From positions 1 through 58,096 of the forward strand of contig CAKPKL010000010.1 in NCBI GenBank assembly GCA_934167485.1: 58,096 nt of DNA, in the 5' to 3' direction. Shown piece after piece: positions 43,250 to 51,852 of this stretch; the stretch's first letter is position 1, and the number at the start of each line of letters is the position of its first letter. This DNA is from an uncultured Bacilli bacterium. Its GTDB lineage: Bacteria > Bacillota_I > Bacilli_A > RF39 > UBA660. Position numbers and translations under genes: made by a program. The notes beneath the pieces were generated by a model that saw only the letters and a list, made by a program, of their open reading frames with translations, did not search any database and was not told the origin of the DNA.

Positions 43250-44852
43250 ACTTTTTAGGATTATTTACTGTACTCTTAGTAAATTTTAATTCTTTAATTT
43301 TTTCATTGTTTAATACTCTTTCCATGGCATCTTCTAAAGCATCATCAACAGCCCTATCTAAACCTCTTACACCTAAATTAAATTCTTCAGCTTTCTTTGC
43401 AGCTTCTATTTTAAATGAATCTGTAAATGTTACTTTAATACCTTTATCTAGTTCAAAAAATTCTTTATTTATTTTAATTGGACTGTTATTTGAATAATTT
43501 AATATTTGTACATAATCTTTTTGTTTTAAAGGATTGAGTACTACTATCTTTTTTATACGTCCTATAAGCTCTGGAATTAAACCATATTGTGTTAAAAGAT
43601 TTGTTGTTATTTTATTATCTTCTTCTTTTGATTCTTTAGAATCATTTATAAATCCAATATGTTTTATATAATCTTTTTTATTCAATTTATTTATTCCTTC
43701 AAATGCACCAGTAAATACTATTGTAAGGTTAGATGTATCAAAATCAATAGTGGACTTTGAACCTTTATAATCTATATCTACTTCAACCAAGCCTCTACCT
43801 GTTAACTTTAATAAAGCCTGTTGCACTGCTGTAGTGGCTATAGAATCTTTATCACCTTTTGCTTTTTTATCTATTTCGTCAATTACTATTATGCCTTTTT
43901 GAGCTTTTGATATGTTATAATTTGCAGCATAGATTAACTTTTGTAATATTTCATCAGTATTTCTACCAACATATCCTGTTTGTGTATAACTTGTTGAATC
44001 AACCTTACAAAAAGGCACATCCAAATATTTACATATAAGTTCAATTGTACTTGTTTTTCCTACTCCAGTTGGTCCCATAATTAAAATATGTGATTTCATT
44101 TTTGGATTAGTTGCTTCCATATTTTTCATTATAGTAGTTGTTATACTTTTTACAGCTTCATCTTGAGCTACTATTTCTTTTAACACAAAATCTCTCATAT
44201 TTTTTAAATTAAATTTTTTTGATTCTTCTTTTTTGATTACTTTTTTAGGTTTTGGTTCTTCTTCCACTACTCTAGAATCATCCATCTCAAAAAGACTTCT
44301 ATCTTGAGAATTTTCTATACTTTTAACAGTATTTTTTACATATTCACCAGATGTTATTAATTGATCTATAAAATTTCTAACATCTTCTATATTTTCATAG
44401 TCTTTTAAACTTAATAAACTTTTTAAATCAAAAACAAATTTTTCGTTTTTTTCTAAATCAAATTCTATTGTTTCTTCAGTGTTTTCTTTTGGATTAGATA
44501 AAGTTTCTTCTAGTCTATCAAAATCTATTTTTATTGTTTTTATCTTTCCTAATATCTCATCAAAATAACCAAGATAATAACAGTTAATATGTTCTGATAA
44601 ATACTCGTTTAATATTTCTTCTTCAGACAAATAAGATTCATATTCCTCTTTAAGATCTTCTAAATATATTGGTGCCCAAAAATAATTTTCTTCATACATA
44701 CTAGTTCCATCAATAACACTATATTGAAAATCTAATTCATCATAAAATATTTGTTCATTTTTATCATATGTTCCTTTTATAATTCCAATTGATTTAAAAA
44801 CAATCCTATCATTTCCTAATTCAATTTTTTGCATTCTTATAGCTATATCCAT
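43236..44852 (-). CDS. ClpX-like AAA+ unfoldase with atypical N-terminal domain
   Basis: 538 residues from ATG 44850-44852 behind GGGGG. Residues 1-215 are unlike ClpX: no zinc finger, a beta-rich start (RMQKIELGNDRIVFKSIGIIKG), then acidic helical segments. From about 225 the AAA domain matches ClpX: Walker A GPTGVGKT (260-267), pore loop GYVG (293-296), Walker B IVIDEIDK, sensor FTGAFEGI, and IGF at 399-401 where ClpX docks onto ClpP, then LIPELIGRI and the C-terminal small domain RGLDRAVDDALEDAM. So it may feed substrates to ClpP through a different adaptor domain. Confidence 0.87.
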   Translation of the reverse strand: MDIAIRMQKIELGNDRIVFKSIGIIKGTYDKNEQIFYDELDFQYSVIDGTSMYEENYFWAPIYLEDLKEEYESYLSEEEILNEYLSEHINCYYLGYFDEILGKIKTIKIDFDRLEETLSNPKENTEETIEFDLEKNEKFVFDLKSLLSLKDYENIEDVRNFIDQLITSGEYVKNTVKSIENSQDRSLFEMDDSRVVEEEPKPKKVIKKEESKKFNLKNMRDFVLKEIVAQDEAVKSITTTIMKNMEATNPKMKSHILIMGPTGVGKTSTIELICKYLDVPFCKVDSTSYTQTGYVGRNTDEILQKLIYAANYNISKAQKGIIVIDEIDKKAKGDKDSIATTAVQQALLKLTGRGLVEVDIDYKGSKSTIDFDTSNLTIVFTGAFEGINKLNKKDYIKHIGFINDSKESKEEDNKITTNLLTQYGLIPELIGRIKKIVVLNPLKQKDYVQILNYSNNSPIKINKEFFELDKGIKVTFTDSFKIEAAKKAEEFNLGVRGLDRAVDDALEDAMERVLNNEKIKELKFTKSTVNNPKKYYSN

Positions 44853-44865
44853 AAATACCCCCATA

Positions 44866-45135
44866 CTACTTATTTGTATTATTATAATAATTATATTCAC
44901 TTAAATTAGCTGAAACCCACTCTAAATCGCTTAATTCATCATATGAATCATTTAAGTACTCTTCTATCACATACATAAGTTCTTCTATATTTATATATTT
45001 GTCTACATCTATATCATATTTTTTTAATATGTTTACTTGTTCATCTGTTATATAAAAATTATTATGTTTATGAAGAAATTTATCACTTGTACCAATAACA
45101 GAATTTTCATCCAATTCAACACCGTTAATAATCAT
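44866..45135 (-). CDS. Small acidic hypothetical protein
   Basis: 89 residues, strongly acidic, with NFYITDEQVNILKKYDIDVDKYINIEELMYVIEEYLND, which looks like a two-helix regulator-type fold. Perfect AGGTGATAGT ribosome-binding site. It is 13 bp upstream of the ClpX-like gene, so likely co-transcribed; a substrate or adaptor role is a guess from position only. Confidence 0.68.
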   Translation of the reverse strand: MIINGVELDENSVIGTSDKFLHKHNNFYITDEQVNILKKYDIDVDKYINIEELMYVIEEYLNDSYDELSDLEWVSANLSEYNYYNNTNK

Positions 45136-45183
45136 ACTATCACCTATTGATTAATTATTATATCATATTTTTTATTATAGAAC

Positions 45184-45209
45184 AAAAAAATAATCGATTT
45201 GATTATTTT
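45184..45209 (-). terminator. Terminator of the sortase operon
   Basis: Minus strand AAAATAATC/GATTATTTT stem, 5-nt loop, T-run. The stop codon of the last gene lies in the stem. Confidence 0.85.
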
Positions 45210-45835
45210 ATATTAAAATTATTATCATCAAATATTATATCAGGCATTTTGGGATATGTCTTTTTATCATATTTTTTCAATTTTAATTTTGCTGATATAA
45301 ACAATTTTATAAGTATCCAAGATGTAAAAATAGCTGTACTAAGTTCTAATAAAACAAGTAATGTTGTATTTGAATAAATTTTTAACGAATCATTTATATC
45401 AATATTATTCTTACTAACTGTATCAATTATTAGTATTAAAAACACATCTAATATAATAGTACTTATAACATTTATTATTTTGTTTATTTTAATTGTTTTT
45501 CTACTGAATAATGAATATATCAAAGTAAAATTTGATATTATTAATATACTCATATATACCGCTAAATTTGGGAAGTATAATGCCATAAATACAGCATCTA
45601 AAAAATCATTTATCAAACTTAAAAATACATCATTGTACGCTATTAATAATATTAAAATTATAAGTAAAATAATACTCAAAAACATCCAACTATTAATTTT
45701 TTTATCTTTTTTAATATTTATAATAAAAAATATTAAAAGAGCGATTGCTAACATTATGCAACATAAAAAAAGAGGTGAAGATAATACTAAATTCATTAAT
45801 ATTCTTAATTTTTCTATTAATGAAAAGTTTTGCAT
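45203..45835 (-). CDS. Multi-pass membrane protein in the sortase locus
   Basis: 210 residues with about five membrane helices (about 20-42, 48-68, 80-108, 120-145, 155-180) and a basic C-terminus (KLKKYDKKTYPKMPDII). No family recognised. SD AGAGGTGAG. It follows the sortase gene by 13 bp and shares its transcript, so it may assist surface-protein assembly; this rests on position alone. Confidence 0.68.
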   Translation of the reverse strand: MQNFSLIEKLRILMNLVLSSPLFLCCIMLAIALLIFFIINIKKDKKINSWMFLSIILLIILILLIAYNDVFLSLINDFLDAVFMALYFPNLAVYMSILIISNFTLIYSLFSRKTIKINKIINVISTIILDVFLILIIDTVSKNNIDINDSLKIYSNTTLLVLLELSTAIFTSWILIKLFISAKLKLKKYDKKTYPKMPDIIFDDNNFNIK

Positions 45836-45848
45836 AATCTCACCTCTT

Positions 45849-46523
45849 TTAATATTCTTCTTGATTTATTAATTCAAATATAAACACAGTTTGTTTAGTA
45901 TCACTATTTCTTGTACAAGTAATAAGTACTAAACCTTTTTTACTATAATCTCTATGAATTGTTACTGTACCTACTTTATCAACTTCATATATATCAACTA
46001 AACTATATATATATTTAATGTTATTATAATATACATAAGCTTGATTACCAAATGATAAATTAAATAAATTATTGAAATAACATATAGAACAAACTCCTGA
46101 ATGAGCAGCTAAAATTAAACTACTATTTTCATTATCAGGAAATGTCGAACCTTTAATTAAAGTTACATTATAATCTACATTATTATATCTTGAATTTAAA
46201 TCTAAAAAACCTCTCTTTAAATTTATTTTTGGTATTTCTAAAACTCCTATATAATTATAATTTGTATCTACACTATTTGTTTGATTATTATCATCTTCTT
46301 TTGGAGTATCCTCACTATTATTAGCATCTATATTTGTACTTTGATCTTGTTTATCAATATTTTTGGGTTTTTCATTTTCATAAAGCATTATATTCATTTC
46401 AGAAAATGCATTATTTTTTCTTTCATAAAAATACTCATATAACCCAAAAGCAACACCAAGTACAATTAATAGTATGCCTATTAACAATACTGTACTATTC
46501 TTCAATTTTATTCCTTTTGACAT
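45849..46523 (-). CDS. Sortase (class unclear, possibly D/B-like)
   Basis: 224 residues: one N-terminal membrane helix (about 10-30), Asn-rich spacer, and a sortase barrel from about 90 (YIGVLEIPKINLKRGFLDL, SSLILAAHSG with the catalytic His, LVLITCTRN with the catalytic Cys). The position after the Cys where other sortases carry Arg (R-x-V) reads KQTVF, so the third catalytic residue is uncertain; the Arg in TCTRN could substitute. ATG 46523 lies within the upstream gene (29-nt overlap); TTG 46505 behind AAAAGGA is an alternative. It presumably anchors the two proteins encoded just upstream. Confidence 0.88.
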   Translation of the reverse strand: MSKGIKLKNSTVLLIGILLIVLGVAFGLYEYFYERKNNAFSEMNIMLYENEKPKNIDKQDQSTNIDANNSEDTPKEDDNNQTNSVDTNYNYIGVLEIPKINLKRGFLDLNSRYNNVDYNVTLIKGSTFPDNENSSLILAAHSGVCSICYFNNLFNLSFGNQAYVYYNNIKYIYSLVDIYEVDKVGTVTIHRDYSKKGLVLITCTRNSDTKQTVFIFELINQEEY

Positions 46524-48018
46524 ATACTAAAACCCCTATACCTAAAGCAATATCAAACATAGCAATAGATAATAACAATACTGATTTAGAACTTAATGTA
46601 TTTGGTACTTCCACTATTAATTCATTGTTCATCTTAACATTAACAATTTCATCTTTACCATTTATATTAAATTCTACCATTTCTTGATTTAAAGTATATC
46701 CTTCTGGAGCTATAGTTTCTTTTAAGTAATACTTACCATTCAAAAGTCCCAATATTGTTATAGGTTTATCACCTGATATCCAACTACATTCATCTAATAC
46801 TTTTTCTTTTCCATCTTTATCTAATATAGTACATGACATTTTCTCTTTTTTTTCATTTAACACTTCTAAAGTAGCACCTGGTAGCTCTTTTCCATCTACG
46901 GCATTAACTTTACTAATAACAGTCTTATTAAAATTATTTTTAAACGTAACTGTTTTTATTAAGTCATTTTCTGTAAAAGTTACTTCTTGTGGTTTATTAT
47001 CTAAAACGTATTTATCTGGAGCAGATAATTCAGTAATTGTATATTTTCCAAAAGGTAGACCTACTAATTCTATTGGATTTTTTGTTGTTATAAATTCTTC
47101 ACTATAACTTTTATCTTCTTTTTCTATTCTTATTTTAGCACCAGCAAGTGCTTTGCCATTTTGATCTAATTTAATTACTTTTAACTGTGTCGTTCCCACG
47201 ACACCAGATAAACTAACATTTGCTGTTCTTTGATTGGTTTTATTATCTGTTATTACATTTTGATAAGTTATAGTAAGTCCATTACTATCTGTTCCACCTG
47301 TAGCATTAGTTTTATATTCTGTTGCATATCTATAAGCTTTTTGTTTCAAATCTATACTTAGATTAACTGTATTTTTTTTTGTTAAATTAATTTTAGGAAC
47401 TCTTATATAGAAATTATCAATTGATCCCACTACTTCTAATCCTGTTACACCTGTAACACTTGCATTGCTTAATGTTGTAGACTCTATATAAGCACCTACT
47501 ATTTTCATATTATTAGTTCTATAATAATCTCCATCTATAAAGAAATCAAGAGAACCTAAACTTTCACCACTCACCATTTGTAGTGAAGGTGAAAATGTAC
47601 TTCTATATATTAAAGTATTTTCGCTTGATTCTATAGAATTTATTATTGTTGTTCCTGCTATAGCTGGAGCATTTCCTAAATTTTTACCCAAATATGAATT
47701 TATCGCAACTTCAGTATTAAAATAATTTTCCATACTAAAATTTGAACCAGAACCTAAACCAATTATACTTGCTAGTATTACCCTTTGTTCATCAGTTAAT
47801 CCAGCTATTTCAAAATAATCAGCACCACTTGTAGGCGGACCATAAACAGTAAGTCCTCCAGTACAATAATATATAGTATTATCATCGTCATATTTTTTTG
47901 AAACTTCCTGACCATTAGTATATTTTTCTGTACTAGATGATCTAACAGTAAAAGCCATAACCTTACTATTAAAAACTAATAAAGAAAGTATTGTGGCAAT
48001 AATTAATTTTTTCTTCAT
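46495..48018 (-). CDS. SpaA-like surface protein 1: thioester-like domain, CnaB domains, VPNTL sorting signal
   Basis: 507 residues from ATG 48016-48018 (SD GGTGATAGA). Signal peptide (1-22), an N-terminal thioester-like domain (IYYCTGG with Cys52; NTEVAINSYL with Glu103 where TQxA proteins have Gln), then two or three CnaB domains with isopeptide-type residues (LKVIKLDQNGKALAGAKI, ATLEVLNEKKEKMSCTI). The end is EVPNTL, a hydrophobic helix and VKRNKIEE: a cell-wall sorting signal with VPNTL instead of LPxTG. Cysteines in the CnaB domain (MSCTI, DECSW) are unusual. Next to its sortase. Confidence 0.85.
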   Translation of the reverse strand: MKKKLIIATILSLLVFNSKVMAFTVRSSSTEKYTNGQEVSKKYDDDNTIYYCTGGLTVYGPPTSGADYFEIAGLTDEQRVILASIIGLGSGSNFSMENYFNTEVAINSYLGKNLGNAPAIAGTTIINSIESSENTLIYRSTFSPSLQMVSGESLGSLDFFIDGDYYRTNNMKIVGAYIESTTLSNASVTGVTGLEVVGSIDNFYIRVPKINLTKKNTVNLSIDLKQKAYRYATEYKTNATGGTDSNGLTITYQNVITDNKTNQRTANVSLSGVVGTTQLKVIKLDQNGKALAGAKIRIEKEDKSYSEEFITTKNPIELVGLPFGKYTITELSAPDKYVLDNKPQEVTFTENDLIKTVTFKNNFNKTVISKVNAVDGKELPGATLEVLNEKKEKMSCTILDKDGKEKVLDECSWISGDKPITILGLLNGKYYLKETIAPEGYTLNQEMVEFNINGKDEIVNVKMNNELIVEVPNTLSSKSVLLLSIAMFDIALGIGVLVYVKRNKIEE

Positions 48019-48450
48019 TCTATCACCATTATTCTTCAATTCTATTTCTTTTAACATATACTAGAATTCCTATACCTAGAGCAATATCAAACATAGCTAT
48101 TGCAACTAACATAGCAGATTTCGTACTTAATGTATTAGGGACTTCTACGATAAGTTCATTTTTCATTTCAACTTTACCAGTTGTTCCATTTGCAGTAACC
48201 TCAAATTCAACCATTTCTTGATTTAATACAAATCCTTCTGGAGCTATAGTTTCTTTTAAATAATACTTTCCTTTATTTAATCCAATAATTGTTACAGGTG
48301 TATCTCCTGATACCCAACTACATTCATCTAATACTTTTTCTTTCCCATCTTTATCTAATATAGTACATGACATTTTTTCTTTTTTTTCATTTAATATCTC
48401 TAATGTTGCTCCTGGTAGTTCTTTTCCATCTACAGCATTTATTTTGCTTA
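46495..48450 (-). repeat. Paralogous 3' segments of the two surface-protein genes
   Basis: The last about 410 bp of the first gene (46495-46905) and of the second (48029-48445) are close to identical for long runs, covering the final CnaB domain, sorting signal and tail. The 5' parts of the genes share only weak protein likeness. This is a direct repeat about 1.53 kb apart, produced by tandem duplication or kept alike by gene conversion. Confidence 0.8.
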
Positions 48451-49594
48451 TTTTTGTTTCTGTTTTTGTATTTGTAACTTTTATAGTATTATTATCTAAT
48501 TTTTTTACATTTACATAAGCCTGCCCAGCATCATCTATAGTAACAGTTATAATTTGAGTATATTCATTATAACCATCAGCAGGTTTAATTTCTTTTAAAT
48601 AGTACTTTCCTGCAGTTAAATTATCAAAAACCAAATCATTAGTTCCATCAGTTACTTTAACCACTCCATTTACATTATTTTTGTATTGAGATTCTGTTTG
48701 TAACATAAATTGTGCATCTTTAATTTTTTTATTTTTTGCATCAACTTTATTAACTTTAATTTTTGACAATTCTCGTGTAATAGATCCATTAGCGTATTTT
48801 TTATCACTAATTTCTACGGATTCAGTTACAGGAGGCGTTAATGTTTGATAACTTCCACAAGTATAATTTCTTGCTACATTATATGAAACTTTTCCACTAG
48901 TAATAGTTACATTAACATTAGTTGTATTACCCATTGAGGTTGAACTTACAGGTACTATAACTTTAAAAGAATTACCATTTTTTTCTATAGAACCAACATT
49001 AGTTGAAACATCATATCCAGTATTAGACGTTACTGTTACTGTGTTTGATACATAATTATCGCCTGATCTAGTGAATGTTAAATCTGTAGTATCTATTGAA
49101 AACGAAAAACTTATATCTTTATCATATGCTGTTCTAGCTGTTGTCAAATATGTATTATATAAGGTTTTATACGAACTGCCTAAATTATTTATACCAGGAA
49201 GATTGTTAGCCTCTTTTCCACCATCTTTTTCGTAAAGGAATTGATTAATTGCTAATTCGGCAGCGAAGTATTCATTAGTTACTTCTGTTATAGAAAATTT
49301 GTTACTAGCAACATTAATAATTGCAGCTACACCCATTCTTGTTTTTAAATCCCAATCGTCGTTCAAAGTACAACTTATATTATGACCGGCTGGTGAGTCA
49401 ATGTGATATGCTGTACATATATATGCCTTATTATCAGCCACCTTAACAGCTAATCCATACCCTGATGAACTATCTGTAACAACTGAAGTGCCATTTTGAG
49501 TAATCACTCCTGTAGAACCACTAAAAGCATGAACATTACTCATGCAAAAAAACATAATTACTAAAACCAATAAATAACCTTTTAATTTATTCAT
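48029..49594 (-). CDS. SpaA-like surface protein 2: thioester-like domain, CnaB domains, VPNTL sorting signal
   Basis: 521 residues. Signal peptide (1-23, ending VHAF), thioester-like domain (AYICTAYHI with Cys60; AAELAINQFL with Glu113 at the TQxA position), a beta domain (about 130-260), a CnaB domain starting IKVNKVDAKNKKIKDAQFML, and a second ATLEILNEKKEKMSCTI, then EVPNTL, helix and VKRNRIEE. Thought to be an adhesin or pilus component. Strong SD AGGAGGG. First gene of the operon surface 2, surface 1, sortase, membrane protein; the gap to the next gene is 10 bp. Confidence 0.85.
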   Translation of the reverse strand: MNKLKGYLLVLVIMFFCMSNVHAFSGSTGVITQNGTSVVTDSSSGYGLAVKVADNKAYICTAYHIDSPAGHNISCTLNDDWDLKTRMGVAAIINVASNKFSITEVTNEYFAAELAINQFLYEKDGGKEANNLPGINNLGSSYKTLYNTYLTTARTAYDKDISFSFSIDTTDLTFTRSGDNYVSNTVTVTSNTGYDVSTNVGSIEKNGNSFKVIVPVSSTSMGNTTNVNVTITSGKVSYNVARNYTCGSYQTLTPPVTESVEISDKKYANGSITRELSKIKVNKVDAKNKKIKDAQFMLQTESQYKNNVNGVVKVTDGTNDLVFDNLTAGKYYLKEIKPADGYNEYTQIITVTIDDAGQAYVNVKKLDNNTIKVTNTKTETKISKINAVDGKELPGATLEILNEKKEKMSCTILDKDGKEKVLDECSWVSGDTPVTIIGLNKGKYYLKETIAPEGFVLNQEMVEFEVTANGTTGKVEMKNELIVEVPNTLSTKSAMLVAIAMFDIALGIGILVYVKRNRIEE

Positions 49595-49661
49595 AATACC
49601 CTCCTATTTTTATACATATTAATTGTAACACAAAATAAAAGATATATCAATTATTTTCAAA

Positions 49662-50879
49662 TCAATATACCTTTTTTTGAGCAGTATTGCTTATATTAAT
49701 ACAAACTTTATTTCCAGCATTATTTACACTTGTTATATTACAATCAGATCCATACCAAGATAATACATGTTCTAAATATTTTTGATCTCCTACTTTTATT
49801 AAATTTCTATAATCTAACCAACCAGTATCTTCTGTATCATTTAATATTGAATTTTTGTCTTTTCCCGTAATTTTTGAATAATTATTTAATATCTTTTGCA
49901 TATTTCCATAGCCCATATTATAACATTGAATAGCCGCAGGTATATTGTAATTCATATTTTTTAAAGCATTTTGAAGTACCATACAACCAAGTTTAATATT
50001 TGTATTCAAATCAGATAACATGGAATTTGTCACCTTGAAAGTTTCTTTTGATTTTGTATTAAAGTTATATGCAGTAATATCTTGCCCAACCCAAACACTA
50101 TTTTGTATTTGCATTAAACCAGTTGCTCCACCTTTATCCATTGTAGCAGAATGCTCCCCACGTTCTTGTGTAGCTATAGCCGTTACAAGTTTTGAATCTA
50201 ATCCATACATTTTTGCATATTTATTTATAATAGAACCATAATTATTTCTAGTATTATTAGCCTTATTTGTATTTGATCTATCTTCATAATTAATAACAAT
50301 ATGATTAACACTAGTATTCATAGGTATACTTTGTTCTATTTCATTATTTGTATTAACAACTTCATTTTCATTAGTACTCAAAATCATTTTCTTTAATAGA
50401 TTATAATCTTCTTCTGTATAACTTACTGAATTAGTTGATGTAACATCAATACTACCATTTAATAATTTTTTTAAATTAGGAATTGCTATAGTACCAATCA
50501 CAATAGCAGCAAGACCTGTCGCTATTAATTTTCTCTTTGTATACTTGTTTTTTCTTACAACTTTTTTTGATTTAACTTTTTTTAACGATTCATTTTCATA
50601 AAAATTTTCGATATTAAGTACTATAGGTTTCATACCTAACTTTTCCAACAAATATTCATATTCATTTAGTGTTACTATATAATTATTATATTCAAGAGTA
50701 ACATCACTTTTATTTGGGTTTTCATAAATATCTAATACTTTATTATTTGATATTTTTTTTATTACGTCATAGCAAGCCTTACCCTTAAATTTTTTTGATT
50801 CATAATCAGATTCAATATCAGAATATACATCTATATTTAATCTATTATCATTATCTAAATATATTTCAAATCTCTTCAT
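49662..50879 (-). CDS. Membrane-anchored lytic transglycosylase (SLT fold)
   Basis: 405 residues. A cytoplasmic N-terminal domain (about 1-110) of unknown type, a basic stop (KKVVRKNKYTKRKL), one membrane helix (about 115-133), an Asn/Thr-rich linker, then an SLT domain (about 225-345): KYAKMYGLDSKLVTAIATQERGEHS with the catalytic Glu, GATGLMQIQ, and AAIQCYNMGYGNM. It cleaves the glycan strand outside the cell. The cytoplasmic domain might sense or regulate. It lies 1 bp behind the DUF1292 gene, likely coupled. Confidence 0.88.
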   Translation of the reverse strand: MKRFEIYLDNDNRLNIDVYSDIESDYESKKFKGKACYDVIKKISNNKVLDIYENPNKSDVTLEYNNYIVTLNEYEYLLEKLGMKPIVLNIENFYENESLKKVKSKKVVRKNKYTKRKLIATGLAAIVIGTIAIPNLKKLLNGSIDVTSTNSVSYTEEDYNLLKKMILSTNENEVVNTNNEIEQSIPMNTSVNHIVINYEDRSNTNKANNTRNNYGSIINKYAKMYGLDSKLVTAIATQERGEHSATMDKGGATGLMQIQNSVWVGQDITAYNFNTKSKETFKVTNSMLSDLNTNIKLGCMVLQNALKNMNYNIPAAIQCYNMGYGNMQKILNNYSKITGKDKNSILNDTEDTGWLDYRNLIKVGDQKYLEHVLSWYGSDCNITSVNNAGNKVCINISNTAQKKVY

Positions 50880-50880
50880 T

Positions 50881-51111
50881 TCAATCCATTCCCCTACTTT
50901 TAGATTCTATCATATTATCTATCAAATTCCATTCATATTCTTCTTCTATATCATTTAATATATAATTATTATTTTCTAATATATATCTAGATGCATATAT
51001 TTCATTATTTACTTCGTATACAATATAATTAATTCCGTTATTATCATCTCTAAAAGTTAAAATAATATTACAAATAATTTCTCTACCATTATCAATAATT
51101 TTAAAATTCAT
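50881..51111 (-). CDS. DUF1292-like small protein
   Basis: 76 residues. The pattern IICNIILTFRDDNNGINYIVYEVNNEIYASRY is that of DUF1292 (YrzB) proteins: a three-strand domain with conserved YIVY. Function unknown. SD AGGTGATAGC. It ends at ATGGATTGA, inside the ribosome-binding region of the transglycosylase gene. Confidence 0.78.
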   Translation of the reverse strand: MNFKIIDNGREIICNIILTFRDDNNGINYIVYEVNNEIYASRYILENNNYILNDIEEEYEWNLIDNMIESKSRGMD

Positions 51112-51142
51112 GCTATCACCTATTATTTATAATTATAGCAAC

Positions 51143-51179
51143 AAAAAAAGTAATTATCAATAAAATCAATAACTACTTT
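51143..51179 (-). terminator. Terminator
   Basis: Minus strand 11-bp stem AAAGTAGTTAT/ATAATTACTTT (one G-U) with an 11-nt loop and seven T; it ends the rlu operon. Confidence 0.85.
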
Positions 51180-51187
51180 ACATTATT

Positions 51188-51844
51188 TTACTTAAATAAC
51201 TGTATAAAAGATGATGGTATATCAATATCTATTACTATTTTTTCATGTGTTTTAGGATGAATAAATTCTAAAGTGTTCGCAACCAATGCCATTCTTCTTA
51301 TTGGATTTTTTTTAGCGCCATACTTTTTATCGCCTACTATTGGATTACCCATATCAGAAAGTTGTACTCTTATTTGATTTTTTCTACCTGTTTTTAAATT
51401 TAAACTAAGCATAGTATATTGATTATTTTCTAATACTTTTTCATACTCTGTTATTGCAAGTTTCCCATTTTTATCATTTACTGAATATGTATATAATGTC
51501 TTAGTTTCTTGTAAATAACTTTTTAATACACCTTTTTTATTTTTAACTTTTCCTTCTACTATTGCAACATAATTTCTTTTAAAACTATCCCAATTATCTT
51601 GTAAATAAAACTTAGTTTTTTCATCTTTAGCAAACATAATTATACCACTTGTATCTTTATCTAATCTATGTACAATAAACACTTTATTATTCTTGTTTTT
51701 CTTTTTTAAATAATCATACACATATGAAAATAAAGTTCTATTTTTTTCTTTTTCTGTAGATATAGTAAGTAAATGTGCTGGTTTATTGATAATTATTATA
51801 TATTTATCTTCATATAAGATATCCATTTTACCTTTTTTAGCCAT
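51188..51844 (-). CDS. RluA-family pseudouridine synthase
   Basis: 218 residues. The catalytic motif HRLDKDTSGIIMFAK is at about 59-73; NKPAHLLTIST precedes it and TGRKNQIRVQLSDMGNPIVGDKKYG is the third family block. No S4 domain, so it is a short RluA/RluE-type or TruC-like enzyme; the target base in rRNA or tRNA cannot be told. SD GGAG precedes the ATG. It is 8 bp behind the PLP-enzyme gene. Confidence 0.92.
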   Translation of the reverse strand: MAKKGKMDILYEDKYIIIINKPAHLLTISTEKEKNRTLFSYVYDYLKKKNKNNKVFIVHRLDKDTSGIIMFAKDEKTKFYLQDNWDSFKRNYVAIVEGKVKNKKGVLKSYLQETKTLYTYSVNDKNGKLAITEYEKVLENNQYTMLSLNLKTGRKNQIRVQLSDMGNPIVGDKKYGAKKNPIRRMALVANTLEFIHPKTHEKIVIDIDIPSSFIQLFK

Positions 51845-51852
51845 ATTATCTC

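Noticed and set aside
46503..46505. TTG as the sortase start
   Set aside because: It has a plausible AAAAGGA site, but ATG 46523 behind AGGGG is equally possible; left at the ATG.
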